Under the pieces are notes generated by a model. The model was not told where the DNA came from, searched no databases, and was given only the letters and a program-made list of their open reading frames with translations. From NCBI GenBank assembly GCA_003648395.1, contig QMPB01000092.1, positions 1 through 11,081 on the forward strand: a stretch of 11,081 bases of DNA, in the 5' to 3' direction. The translations under genes were made by a program, and so were the position numbers. This DNA comes from Bacteroidota bacterium. Lineage in GTDB: Bacteria > Bacteroidota > Bacteroidia > Bacteroidales > UBA1556. Positions 1 to 7,011 of this stretch are shown here, in pieces; the stretch's first letter is position 1, and every line of letters begins with the position of its first letter.

Positions 1-162
1 ATCGGCCTGACGAATATGATTTAACTCTATTGGCTCCTCTTGTTTAGTATTCTCCTTCTTCCACGCTCTTGGTCCGTAATCAGGATCTAATACTTGCGCA
101 TTAGCCATATTTCCAAAAAGAAAGGCAAATCCTATAACTATTACTAAAACTAATTTATTCAT
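1..162 (-). CDS. gldN: GldN/PorN, T9SS periplasmic ring protein (5' part only)
   Basis: The first 54 codons of a gene that continues beyond the left edge. It starts with a signal peptide: a short basic start (MNK), a hydrophobic stretch to about residue 16, then a likely cleavage site after Ala-Asn-Ala (residues 20-22). The mature part reads QVLDPDYGPRAWKK and ends at the edge with IELNHIRQAD, which resembles the conserved GldN segment around HIREAD. In the T9SS, GldN pairs with the lipoprotein GldK to build the periplasmic ring under the outer membrane, which contacts the GldM periplasmic domain. It lies 42 bp after gldM, the usual order. The identification rests on position, signal peptide and this short N-terminal match; the main GldN domain is outside the window. 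No Shine-Dalgarno sequence is seen; the start is preceded by an A-rich stretch. Confidence 0.88.
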   Translation of the reverse strand, partial: MNKLVLVIVIGFAFLFGNMANAQVLDPDYGPRAWKKENTKQEEPIELNHIRQAD

Positions 163-204
163 AATTCATTTTTTAATTATATAAAAGTGGTAATTACATT
201 AATC

Positions 205-1881
205 CTATTTAAGTGTTAATGTAATACTAGATGCTTCTTTAATACCATCTTTACCACGAGTTTTTATGCTATTAACTAAAACCATAGACCCTTTTGGAGC
301 CTTATAGATTTTCTTAATTACATCAGCAGGTATCTTATTCCCTTTAACTTTCTTATTTACAAGCATACCACGGCTACCACCTGTAACCATAATTCTAAAT
401 TCAACAACAGTAGATTTAAGATCGAATAAGAAATTTTCAATTTTTGCAGTTAAGAATCCTTGACTTTTAAGAGCTCCTTTAGAAACAGATCCTTCATTAA
501 TACCTGCCAAACGAACAGTTGCTGGTGGTACTGGAAGAACACGGAATGTGAAGCTACCCATATTTTGTGTAGATCCATCTCCTTTAGTTGCGTTAACAGA
601 AAACTTAACATCCTTACGACGAGATCTATCTGGAGTAAACATATAATGTCCACCACCTTTAGAAACAAGTTTACCACCTGATCCACCACCTAATCTAATT
701 TTATCATTAGTAAAACCAGGAGCAGAAGCAGAAAGTGGATTTGGGATTCCACGATATACAACATTAACAGCATCAGCAGATACCGTTGCAGTAGGCTTTA
801 TAACCTGATATGATGAATTAAAGTAATATGGCTTATAATTTCCATCAGCATCTTTCATTTGGATATAACCTGCATAAGTAAATTCACCAGTTGCACCAGT
901 TTTTACTTTAAATTTAGTTATTCCATTAGTAGCTTCATGAATTTGTATAATACCGTCATTTGATATTTCAGATATTGACATTGTATCAGCACCTGTCTTA
1001 ATACTTACTTTTGGAATTTCAGTTGCTGAATAAGCAGCAACAAATATATCAGCCTCATAATCAGAACCTGCAATAACAACATTTGATACAGGAATTACTG
1101 CAGCTCTAATCGCATCAAACTTAAGACTCTTAGCATCTATATAACTATATAGAGTACCTATTACCTCAGCTTCAGTATTTAACACTTCAGAAACATACTT
1201 ATTCAAAAGTACAATATCTGCAACTAATACAGTATGATAAAATGAGTTATACTCCCAATCTTGCCATTCTCTAGCAATTGAGTTATATACTTCTTCAGTA
1301 TTCAAACCTAACTGAATAGTTTTCTTGTCCTCATCGCTAAGCATATTAAGTATTGCTTTATTATATGCCGCAAACTTATCTTTTAGTCGTTGAGATAAAT
1401 CGTAAGAATATTCAATTTTATGCTCAGGATTCAATAAACGCATAGGCGTATTAAATTTATCCTTAGCCTTAAGAAATGCAACAGGTATATTATATGCAAA
1501 ATCAATAATTGTATCACGATCGTCACCTACTTCAAAAACAAAGTCTTGAGTAAATTCACTATCAAACTCTGTTACTATTATTAAAGTATCAATTACGTGT
1601 CTAATATCAGCAACAAGAATATCTGAAATTCTTTTTACCTCTTTTGCTTTATCATAATATGGCTTCACCTTTTTAGGATTATTCATATTTTGATTAGCAA
1701 ATGCTATCATCAATACTTCATTCTTTTTACCGAAATTATTATTCGTTTGCGTCATACTGTCATTTACAAGTACAAACGCATTAAGTATATCGGCAGATAC
1801 ATTAAGAGCAAGAAGTGCGGTATAGAATAAGTACATCATACCTATCATCTTCTGCCTTGGGGTTTCTTTTCCTCCACTCAT
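205..1881 (-). CDS. gldM: GldM/PorM, T9SS motor and trans-envelope shaft protein
   Basis: A 558-residue inner-membrane protein with a single N-terminal transmembrane helix (about residues 13-33) and a large periplasmic part. The start MSGGKETPRQKM is the GldM signature, and Arg9 matches the conserved arginine of the Flavobacterium GldM transmembrane region. Residues about 41-250 are the helical first periplasmic domain; about 265-558 are beta-rich domains. These include the typical YRGIPNPLSASAPG motif (376-389), a glycine-rich stretch (398-411) and the C-terminal domain with GGSRGMLVNKK (501-511). GldM dimers sit inside the GldL ring and are thought to carry rotary motion to the GldK/GldN ring, powering protein export and gliding. 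It lies 43 bp after gldL and 42 bp before gldN. The known F. johnsoniae and P. gingivalis proteins are about 513-516 residues, so this one is roughly 40 longer. Confidence 0.96.
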   Translation of the reverse strand: MSGGKETPRQKMIGMMYLFYTALLALNVSADILNAFVLVNDSMTQTNNNFGKKNEVLMIAFANQNMNNPKKVKPYYDKAKEVKRISDILVADIRHVIDTLIIVTEFDSEFTQDFVFEVGDDRDTIIDFAYNIPVAFLKAKDKFNTPMRLLNPEHKIEYSYDLSQRLKDKFAAYNKAILNMLSDEDKKTIQLGLNTEEVYNSIAREWQDWEYNSFYHTVLVADIVLLNKYVSEVLNTEAEVIGTLYSYIDAKSLKFDAIRAAVIPVSNVVIAGSDYEADIFVAAYSATEIPKVSIKTGADTMSISEISNDGIIQIHEATNGITKFKVKTGATGEFTYAGYIQMKDADGNYKPYYFNSSYQVIKPTATVSADAVNVVYRGIPNPLSASAPGFTNDKIRLGGGSGGKLVSKGGGHYMFTPDRSRRKDVKFSVNATKGDGSTQNMGSFTFRVLPVPPATVRLAGINEGSVSKGALKSQGFLTAKIENFLFDLKSTVVEFRIMVTGGSRGMLVNKKVKGNKIPADVIKKIYKAPKGSMVLVNSIKTRGKDGIKEASSITLTLK

Positions 1882-1924
1882 AGAGCTATATGTTTAAATG
1901 GTTTATAATTAAATTAATTTATGA

Positions 1925-2776
1925 TTAACGTTGAACATTCATTGCGTTAAGCATATTACCATAAACATTATTCAATGCTTCTACATTCTTAGCCAACTCT
2001 TCAGCTTGTATTTTATACTTTTCAGTATTAGTAACACTCTGCTCTAGGTTAGATAAGAAACTTTCCATAGTAGTACCCATTTTATCAAATACTTCTGTTT
2101 GACTATTTGAGTTTTGCAATTGCAACTCATAAACAGAATTAAGAGCACTAAGGTTAGTAGAAACTTTAGTAAGTTCTTCGTTAAATGCATTACTATCAAT
2201 TTCAGTAAAATCAATAGCCTCTGCAGACTTAGCAATTTTCTCAGTAGACTCTGTTAATACATTAGATGTAGCAACATAGTTCTCAGATAATATATTAATT
2301 TCATCAGAAGCTTTTCTTACGCTAGTAGCATATTCGCCAGAAGCAACAGAAGCGTCACTAATATCAGACATATTAGAAGCATTCTCGCTAAGATTACGTA
2401 ATCCTGATCCTAAACTCTCGATAAGTTCTGGTCCGATTTTAGCTTCTTCAAGCATATCGTCTAATTCTTCAGTAACAGATTTATCAGAAGATCCACCCAT
2501 CATAGCTTCTAATTCATGTGAATGATGCTCTTCGTACATACCAGCAAGTTCTGGATATACTAAACTCCAATCTGGCTCCACGTGTGGCGCTTCAAAAGCT
2601 GAAAAGAAAAATATTACGGCTTCAGTTAAAAGACCAACAATAAGCATAAGGTCAGCACCAGGATAGTGATTAATCTTAAATAGTGCTCCCAAAATCACTA
2701 CTGCTGCTCCCAAACCATACAGTTTAGTCATAAAGTTCTTAAAACCTTTACTTCTTACAATGCTGTCTATACTCAT
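1925..2776 (-). CDS. gldL: GldL/PorL, T9SS inner-membrane motor protein
   Basis: A 283-residue protein with two transmembrane helices near the N-terminus (about 17-35 and 41-61) and a long cytoplasmic tail rich in Ser, Asn, Glu and Leu, mostly helical or coiled-coil in look. The core LGALFKINHYPG and GLLTEAVIFFFSAFE segments are diagnostic. Tyr20, Lys34 and Glu52 align by eye with Tyr13, Lys27 and Glu49 of F. johnsoniae GldL; Glu49 there is the membrane carboxylate needed for proton-driven motor action. The GldL pentamer surrounds a GldM dimer and uses the proton motive force. The loop between Lys34 and Glu52 is four residues shorter than in F. johnsoniae. It lies 56 bp after gldK, with no Shine-Dalgarno sequence before the ATG. 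Confidence 0.96.
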   Translation of the reverse strand: MSIDSIVRSKGFKNFMTKLYGLGAAVVILGALFKINHYPGADLMLIVGLLTEAVIFFFSAFEAPHVEPDWSLVYPELAGMYEEHHSHELEAMMGGSSDKSVTEELDDMLEEAKIGPELIESLGSGLRNLSENASNMSDISDASVASGEYATSVRKASDEINILSENYVATSNVLTESTEKIAKSAEAIDFTEIDSNAFNEELTKVSTNLSALNSVYELQLQNSNSQTEVFDKMGTTMESFLSNLEQSVTNTEKYKIQAEELAKNVEALNNVYGNMLNAMNVQR

Positions 2777-2832
2777 AATAAAATAATTTAAATTGTTTTG
2801 TTAATTTTAATTGTGTGTGTTATTTATTATAT

Positions 2833-4269
2833 TTATTGATATACGTTTGATGAATTAGGACCGTCACCTTTTGCGCGACCTAAATAAGTTTGAACATTAC
2901 GGAAGCCTATATAAGCTTTCGCTGTATCTTGATATTCATATGTACGAGAACTAGTGTGCGTATAGTATCCAACATCTTTCCACGAACCACCTCTAATAAC
3001 TCTACGCTTAAGTGCAGGAGTCATTTCGTCTTCAAGACCATTTTCCATTACTGAACGAGAAAGAGACATATTCATATCATGAGATAATCTGTAAGAAGAT
3101 TCTTCAAAAGAATCGTCACACCACTCAGCAACATTACCTGACATATCATATAAACCATAGTCGTTAGGAGCATAATGTCCAACTATTAATGTATGGAAAC
3201 CTCCATCATCAACATAATTACCACGTAAAGGCTTAAAGTTAGCTAAGAAACATCCATTAGAATTACGGATATAAGGACCACCCCATGGAAATGGGTTAAG
3301 TTCTAAACCACCACGAGAAGCATATTCCCACTCACTTTCTGATGGCAATCTATAATCATTCCAGAAAGTTGCACCTTTCTTTTGATCATAGCTTCTTTTA
3401 ATTCCTGTTCTCCAGATACTAAAAGCACGAGCTTGAATCCAACTTACACCAACTACAGGGTAATTGTCATAAGCTTGATGCCAAAAATAATTTTGAGTCA
3501 TTGGCTCATTATAAGAGTATGCAAAATCATGTACCCAACATAAAGTATCAGGGTATACATTATCGCTTCGATATTTAATAAAATTAACTCTTTCCTCCAT
3601 TCTACTGAAATGACCATTAGTACGGCTACTTCTTAAGGCAGCTTTCTTAAAGTCTATCCAATAGTACGAAAACATAAGTTTTGTAACATCAACCTGACGT
3701 ATATGATAATAACGAGGACTTCTATTAGTACCAGGAATTTCGTCTGGAATATAGAAACCTTCATTTTCAAGTATTGTTACTGTACTTTCGTATTCCGAAT
3801 CATCCATATCACCATAGCGAATTTCTTCATCCCAATTAATTGGATTATGAATCTGACCTTGTTCCATAACTTCGTATGGATCTCCATCTTTATTTCGTTT
3901 CAGGTGATTACCAAATATTTCCTCATCACCTAGTTCACCAAGAATAACGTGAGCAATAGAATCTCTTACCCAGTTAACAAACTGACGGTACTCGTTATTA
4001 GTAATCTCTGTTTCATCCATATAGAATGCTTGAACAGAAACAACTTTTGAAGGACCTGCTTGACCATAAAGAATATCTTGCTCAGAAGCACCCATATTAT
4101 AGCTACCCATAGGAATAAATAGCATACCATAAGGATCATCTTGATACCACTCATCGCGATCTTGAACACCAGTAAGTTCTCCACTACCGCTTCCACAAGA
4201 TGCAAGAAATACTACTAATGCACTAACTACTAGTACATTTTTCAAGTTGTTAATAATTTTTATTGACAT
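2833..4269 (-). CDS. gldK: GldK/PorK, T9SS outer-membrane ring lipoprotein
   Basis: A 478-residue lipoprotein. The signal peptide ends in the lipobox LASC with lipidated Cys25, followed by GSGSGELTG. No acidic surface-export signal follows the cysteine, which fits anchoring on the periplasmic face of the outer membrane. The rest has the formylglycine-generating-enzyme/SUMF1 fold: YMDETEITNNEYRQF (83-97), GVSWIQARAFSIWR, RLPSESEWEYASRGG, GLYDMSGNVAEWCDD, RVIRGGSW (423-430) and GFRNV (455-459). The C-terminal part of the fold, where the true enzyme has its catalytic cysteine pair, has none here (THTSSRTYEYQ), so it is a structural, non-catalytic member, as is normal for GldK. With GldN it forms the large periplasmic ring. 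It follows porP/sprF by 64 bp and precedes gldL. Confidence 0.96.
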   Translation of the reverse strand: MSIKIINNLKNVLVVSALVVFLASCGSGSGELTGVQDRDEWYQDDPYGMLFIPMGSYNMGASEQDILYGQAGPSKVVSVQAFYMDETEITNNEYRQFVNWVRDSIAHVILGELGDEEIFGNHLKRNKDGDPYEVMEQGQIHNPINWDEEIRYGDMDDSEYESTVTILENEGFYIPDEIPGTNRSPRYYHIRQVDVTKLMFSYYWIDFKKAALRSSRTNGHFSRMEERVNFIKYRSDNVYPDTLCWVHDFAYSYNEPMTQNYFWHQAYDNYPVVGVSWIQARAFSIWRTGIKRSYDQKKGATFWNDYRLPSESEWEYASRGGLELNPFPWGGPYIRNSNGCFLANFKPLRGNYVDDGGFHTLIVGHYAPNDYGLYDMSGNVAEWCDDSFEESSYRLSHDMNMSLSRSVMENGLEDEMTPALKRRVIRGGSWKDVGYYTHTSSRTYEYQDTAKAYIGFRNVQTYLGRAKGDGPNSSNVYQ

Positions 4270-4333
4270 AATTCAACTTTTCGTTTATATGAAGGAAGCT
4301 TCTACGAAACTCCCAATATTTTGTTTCAATTAT

Positions 4334-5311
4334 TTATAAATATAATACAGTTCCGTGTTTTTCACTTTTTGGTGGAAATTCGATATTAAAACAATATTTT
4401 ACAAATATCTCGAAAGAACCACCGGTTCCAGAACTCATTTTTGAAGTAGTAATATCATATGATACACCACCCATTAGACCTTTTAAAAAGCCATCTAAAA
4501 CTTTATATCCTGCTAATATAGACACAGCATCAGTTGCTCTGTACGTAACGCCAGCATATACTTGTTTATTGTACCAAGCTAACATATTAATATCAAACTG
4601 TGCCGATGAAGTACCAGCCACTTTAACTAACACATTTGGGTTTAGTATAATTGAAGGCATCATTGGTAATTGATAATTATAACCTCCTGTAATATATGTA
4701 TGATTAATATAATCAGGATTTGCTAAATTATCATTCCCTGAAGCAAATTCTGCTTCCGCACCCCATAAATTTTGCAATTGAGTAAACGACAAACCAACAT
4801 AATAATCATCAGTACTATAATGTGCTCCCATAGCTAAATCAAAACTCATTGCACTTTCAGCACCTCCTTGTAATAGAGGATCGCTTGAATCAGTTGGTCT
4901 AAATTTCGTAAAATCTATTTGTTTATTCAAAAAACCTGCTGCTAAACCAACTCCTAAATTTCCTTCTCCAAGCTTTAGGTGAAAAGCATAAGCAAGTCTA
5001 ACACTAGTATTACTCTCAAAACCAATTTCATCCTTTACAACAGCTATACCAATACCTCCCAACAATAATTTCACAGGACTTTGTGCCGAAAAATAGAATG
5101 TAGCTGGTGCTCCAGCCTCTCCATCAGTACCTTTATAACCCATCCATTGCTGACGAGCTAAGCCATTTATGCATATTCCATCTCCCATTCCAGTAAAACC
5201 TGGATTGTAATTAGACTTTGCGAACATAAAATTTGTGTACTGAACATCTTGCTGACCAACGGCTAAAACGCTAATAAACACTATGCTTACCACTAATAAG
5301 AACTGTTTCAT
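4334..5311 (-). CDS. porP: PorP/SprF family T9SS outer-membrane protein
   Basis: An outer-membrane beta-barrel of 325 residues from the chosen start. An in-frame ATG 20 codons upstream (position 5371) would give 345 residues. I chose 5311 because MKQFLLVVSIVFISVLAVGQQ is a clean signal peptide, while the longer version puts an odd aromatic and basic segment in front of it. The mature start QDVQYTNFMFAKSNYNPGFTG is the classic PorP/SprF opening (Q..Y..F......NP...G). It is followed by alternating amphipathic strands such as LARQQWMGYKG, VVKDEIGF, LGVGLAAGF and YYVGLSFTQLQN. PorP is an essential T9SS part in P. gingivalis; SprF and its paralogues in flavobacteria assist secretion or surface anchoring of particular substrates. 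Its place as first gene before gldK argues for the core PorP role rather than a substrate-specific paralogue. The gene opens the operon after a long leader. Confidence 0.93.
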   Translation of the reverse strand: MKQFLLVVSIVFISVLAVGQQDVQYTNFMFAKSNYNPGFTGMGDGICINGLARQQWMGYKGTDGEAGAPATFYFSAQSPVKLLLGGIGIAVVKDEIGFESNTSVRLAYAFHLKLGEGNLGVGLAAGFLNKQIDFTKFRPTDSSDPLLQGGAESAMSFDLAMGAHYSTDDYYVGLSFTQLQNLWGAEAEFASGNDNLANPDYINHTYITGGYNYQLPMMPSIILNPNVLVKVAGTSSAQFDINMLAWYNKQVYAGVTYRATDAVSILAGYKVLDGFLKGLMGGVSYDITTSKMSSGTGGSFEIFVKYCFNIEFPPKSEKHGTVLYL

Positions 5312-5593
5312 ATTGTTATGTTTGTGCTTGTATATAAACAAGTGGCTAAAGTATAAAAAAAAGTTTAACATAATTTAATAAAAGAGTATTAATGCAAATA
5401 TTTTTTAATCATTCTATTAGCAGTAATGTTCATAACTTTTCATAGCTTATTCTTTTTCTCAAGATTTACTCTTCTAAAAATGAAAATAATAATAATAAAA
5501 TCAAATAAAAGTAGCTATATACTCCTGATTTATTGTGTCTTATAAATAACTATAACTACACCATCAAATTAACTAAGCCTCACTATTACGATA

Positions 5594-5618
5594 CAAATAT
5601 AATAAACTTTTTTGACAA
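5594..5618 (-). promoter_or_regulatory. Candidate promoter of the porP-gldKLMN operon
   Basis: On the minus strand, TATATTTG at 5601-5594 matches the Bacteroidota -7 element TAnnTTTG exactly, and it is the only such match on this strand in the gap. The nearest upstream TTG is at 5618-5616, a spacer of 14 bases, shorter than the usual 17-23, so the -33 part is weak. Transcription would begin near 5587, leaving a leader of about 275 bases. A motif of this kind can occur by chance in AT-rich DNA. Confidence 0.5.
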
Positions 5619-5716
5619 TACTTATGAGCTATAATTACATTTTTGTTATAACTTATTGTTGTTTTTCTTGTATTTTGTTAAAAAACAAAGAGAAACATAC
5701 CATAAAAAGTAGTTAA

Positions 5717-5753
5717 AAACAGCGATAATAATATTTAATTATTATCGCTGTTT
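5717..5753 (-). terminator. Long perfect hairpin terminator
   Basis: A 16-base perfect inverted repeat (5717-5732 with 5738-5753) around a 5-base loop, with CAGCGATAATAAT as its core. On the minus strand the stem runs into a stretch of five T (5719-5715), as in an intrinsic terminator. It lies about 80 bases after the stop of the arginase-like gene and upstream of the porP promoter candidate, so it would insulate the topA unit from the T9SS operon. The symmetry could also let it act on the other strand, although the T-run there is shorter and interrupted. Confidence 0.75.
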
Positions 5754-5787
5754 GATTGGATATTTTAGTCCAAATAGGTATAAAGAA

Positions 5788-5822
5788 AAGGAGTCTAATT
5801 TTTTAAGAAACATAGACTCTTT
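5788..5822 (-). terminator. Second, weaker hairpin just after the arginase-like gene
   Basis: GAGTCTA (5791-5797) and TAGACTC (5813-5819) form a 7-bp stem with a 15-base AT-rich loop. An extension of two A-T pairs follows a mismatch. On the minus strand it is followed by a pyrimidine-rich run (CTTTTCTTT). It starts only about 10 bases after the stop codon at 5833 and may be the first of two terminators in tandem, or an mRNA 3' end stabiliser. Confidence 0.5.
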
Positions 5823-5832
5823 GATGTTATTA

Positions 5833-7008
5833 TTACATCATTTTTTGGTAAACCTGCCACCATCTATCAGGGATATCTCTATCCAATGCTGATTTATAAT
5901 CTTGACTAGAGCAAGGCAGCATATAATGGCGTTTATATTTATCTTCATTTTCATTGCCAAGTGGGACTTCCATCCACCATCGACCACTACGTATACTCTC
6001 GTAAAAAACTATAGAATGATCCTTTCCATCAACACCTACATTATATTTCTTATAATTCTCTTTTTGTTTATGAGGAAAATCTCCTTTTCTATTATAAAAA
6101 CCATCCATAAAATACCATATAATTTGAGCAGCAAGATGGGCAGTCATTCCATTAAAATCTTTTTCGGGATTTATCTCATAAAGGCCAAAAGAAGTCAGTT
6201 TATCACTTATACCAGCGTAGCGGGCAATACGACAAGCTTCTTCTCCATTAAATCCATTTGGCGAAGTATTTTCATTTGCTGGCGCTTCGTTCTGGCGAAT
6301 AGCACTAATATCAAAGCTGACTAAATCGGCATTTCTCACTAGAGGTTCAACTTCTTCCATATTATTACGCATAGCGCCTAATCTATGAACATCAAAATAC
6401 ATTGATTGCATAAGTTTTACTGCCTTTTGATCCACAAAATAAGATTGGTAGCCAATATTGGTATAATTAAATAGGAAATTAGGCTGATGCATTATTATCT
6501 TACTCAAATATGATCGAGAATTAAAAATTTCATCAGAATTTCCCAAATCGAAAGATGAATCTATTGAAGCAATATTAATAACTTGCCCCATATGCTCATA
6601 AGCTGTATAATTAGCATAAGTAATATCTTGAGAACCTCCAATAATTATTGGAATAATATCGTTTTTAATAAGATATTCTACAACTACCTTAACTGCAAAA
6701 TATGTGTCTTCTATATTAAAGCCAGCCTTAATATTACCAAGGTCTGCAACTTTAATATTCTCATCAACCAAGAATAGTTTATAAAGGTGTTTTCTTACCT
6801 CATCAGGAGCTTTACTACAGCCATAATTATTCACAGAATTACGAGATTCCGTAACTCCAATAATAGCCATATGTACACCTTCTAGGTCAGGAACCCCCTC
6901 CTCAATACTATTAACCTTAAAAATATCGCCTAATTGACGATTAGACGTTTCATTATCGTATTCAAAATCAGGAATTTCTATACTATTTAGATAAATCGAA
7001 AGATCCAT
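5833..7008 (-). CDS. Arginase/formiminoglutamase-fold protein with a degenerate metal site
   Basis: A 391-residue protein of the ureohydrolase (arginase, agmatinase, formiminoglutamase) fold. Recognisable core strands are MAIIGVTESRNSVN (47-60), PIIIGGSQDITYANY (120-134), NIASIDSSFDLG (145-156), LVSFDISAIRQNEAP (229-243) and LTSFGLYEINP (271-281). Working enzymes bind two manganese ions through GGxH, DAHxD and DxD. Here the corresponding places are GGSQ (His to Gln127), DSSFD (His to Ser152; Asp150 and Asp154 kept) and FDIS (Asp233 kept, second Asp to Ser235), so three of six ligands are missing. Glu278 after the last strand is kept. About 110 residues follow it, ending in a Trp-rich tail with GRWW and DRWW. 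Databases probably name it formimidoylglutamase, but the sequence does not support that activity, and no hut genes are nearby. It starts 3 bp after the topA stop codon, so it is co-transcribed and perhaps translationally coupled with topA. No signal peptide, hence cytoplasmic. Confidence 0.82.
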   Translation of the reverse strand: MDLSIYLNSIEIPDFEYDNETSNRQLGDIFKVNSIEEGVPDLEGVHMAIIGVTESRNSVNNYGCSKAPDEVRKHLYKLFLVDENIKVADLGNIKAGFNIEDTYFAVKVVVEYLIKNDIIPIIIGGSQDITYANYTAYEHMGQVINIASIDSSFDLGNSDEIFNSRSYLSKIIMHQPNFLFNYTNIGYQSYFVDQKAVKLMQSMYFDVHRLGAMRNNMEEVEPLVRNADLVSFDISAIRQNEAPANENTSPNGFNGEEACRIARYAGISDKLTSFGLYEINPEKDFNGMTAHLAAQIIWYFMDGFYNRKGDFPHKQKENYKKYNVGVDGKDHSIVFYESIRSGRWWMEVPLGNENEDKYKRHYMLPCSSQDYKSALDRDIPDRWWQVYQKMM

Positions 7009-7011
7009 TTA

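Larger units (their letters stand above)
5312..5832. other. Intergenic region between porP and the arginase-like gene (521 bp)
   Basis: A very AT-rich gap with no convincing coding sequence. It holds, from right to left, two hairpins that should end the topA/arginase-like transcript, a TAnnTTTG promoter candidate at 5594-5601 for the T9SS operon, and then a leader of roughly 275 bases up to the porP start. Within the leader are a short AAT microsatellite (about 5485-5498) and a weak CTTGT/ACAAG hairpin (5327-5342) about 15 bases upstream of the porP ATG. I see no tRNA, riboswitch or small-protein gene that I could defend. Confidence 0.6.

Noticed and set aside
460..681. Short open frames overlapping the gldM 3' end on both strands
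   Set aside because: Out-of-frame readings of the well-supported gldM; products show no recognisable feature.
5485..5498. AAT microsatellite as a possible phase-variation tract
   Set aside because: Only four or so units, and downstream of the promoter candidate rather than between promoter elements or in a coding frame; too short to support switching.
5372..5700. Possible small gene, tRNA or riboswitch in the porP upstream gap
   Set aside because: No cloverleaf, no TTCGA-like T-loop, no conserved riboswitch core and no frame with a coding look; the sequence is low-complexity AT-rich.
5902..6324. Open frame of 140 codons on the plus strand
   Set aside because: Lies fully antisense within the arginase-like gene, has a low-complexity hydrophobic product and no family resemblance; an AT-rich shadow frame.
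5833..7008. Calling the gene hutG or an arginase
   Set aside because: Missing metal ligands and no histidine- or arginine-degradation genes nearby; only the fold is supported.
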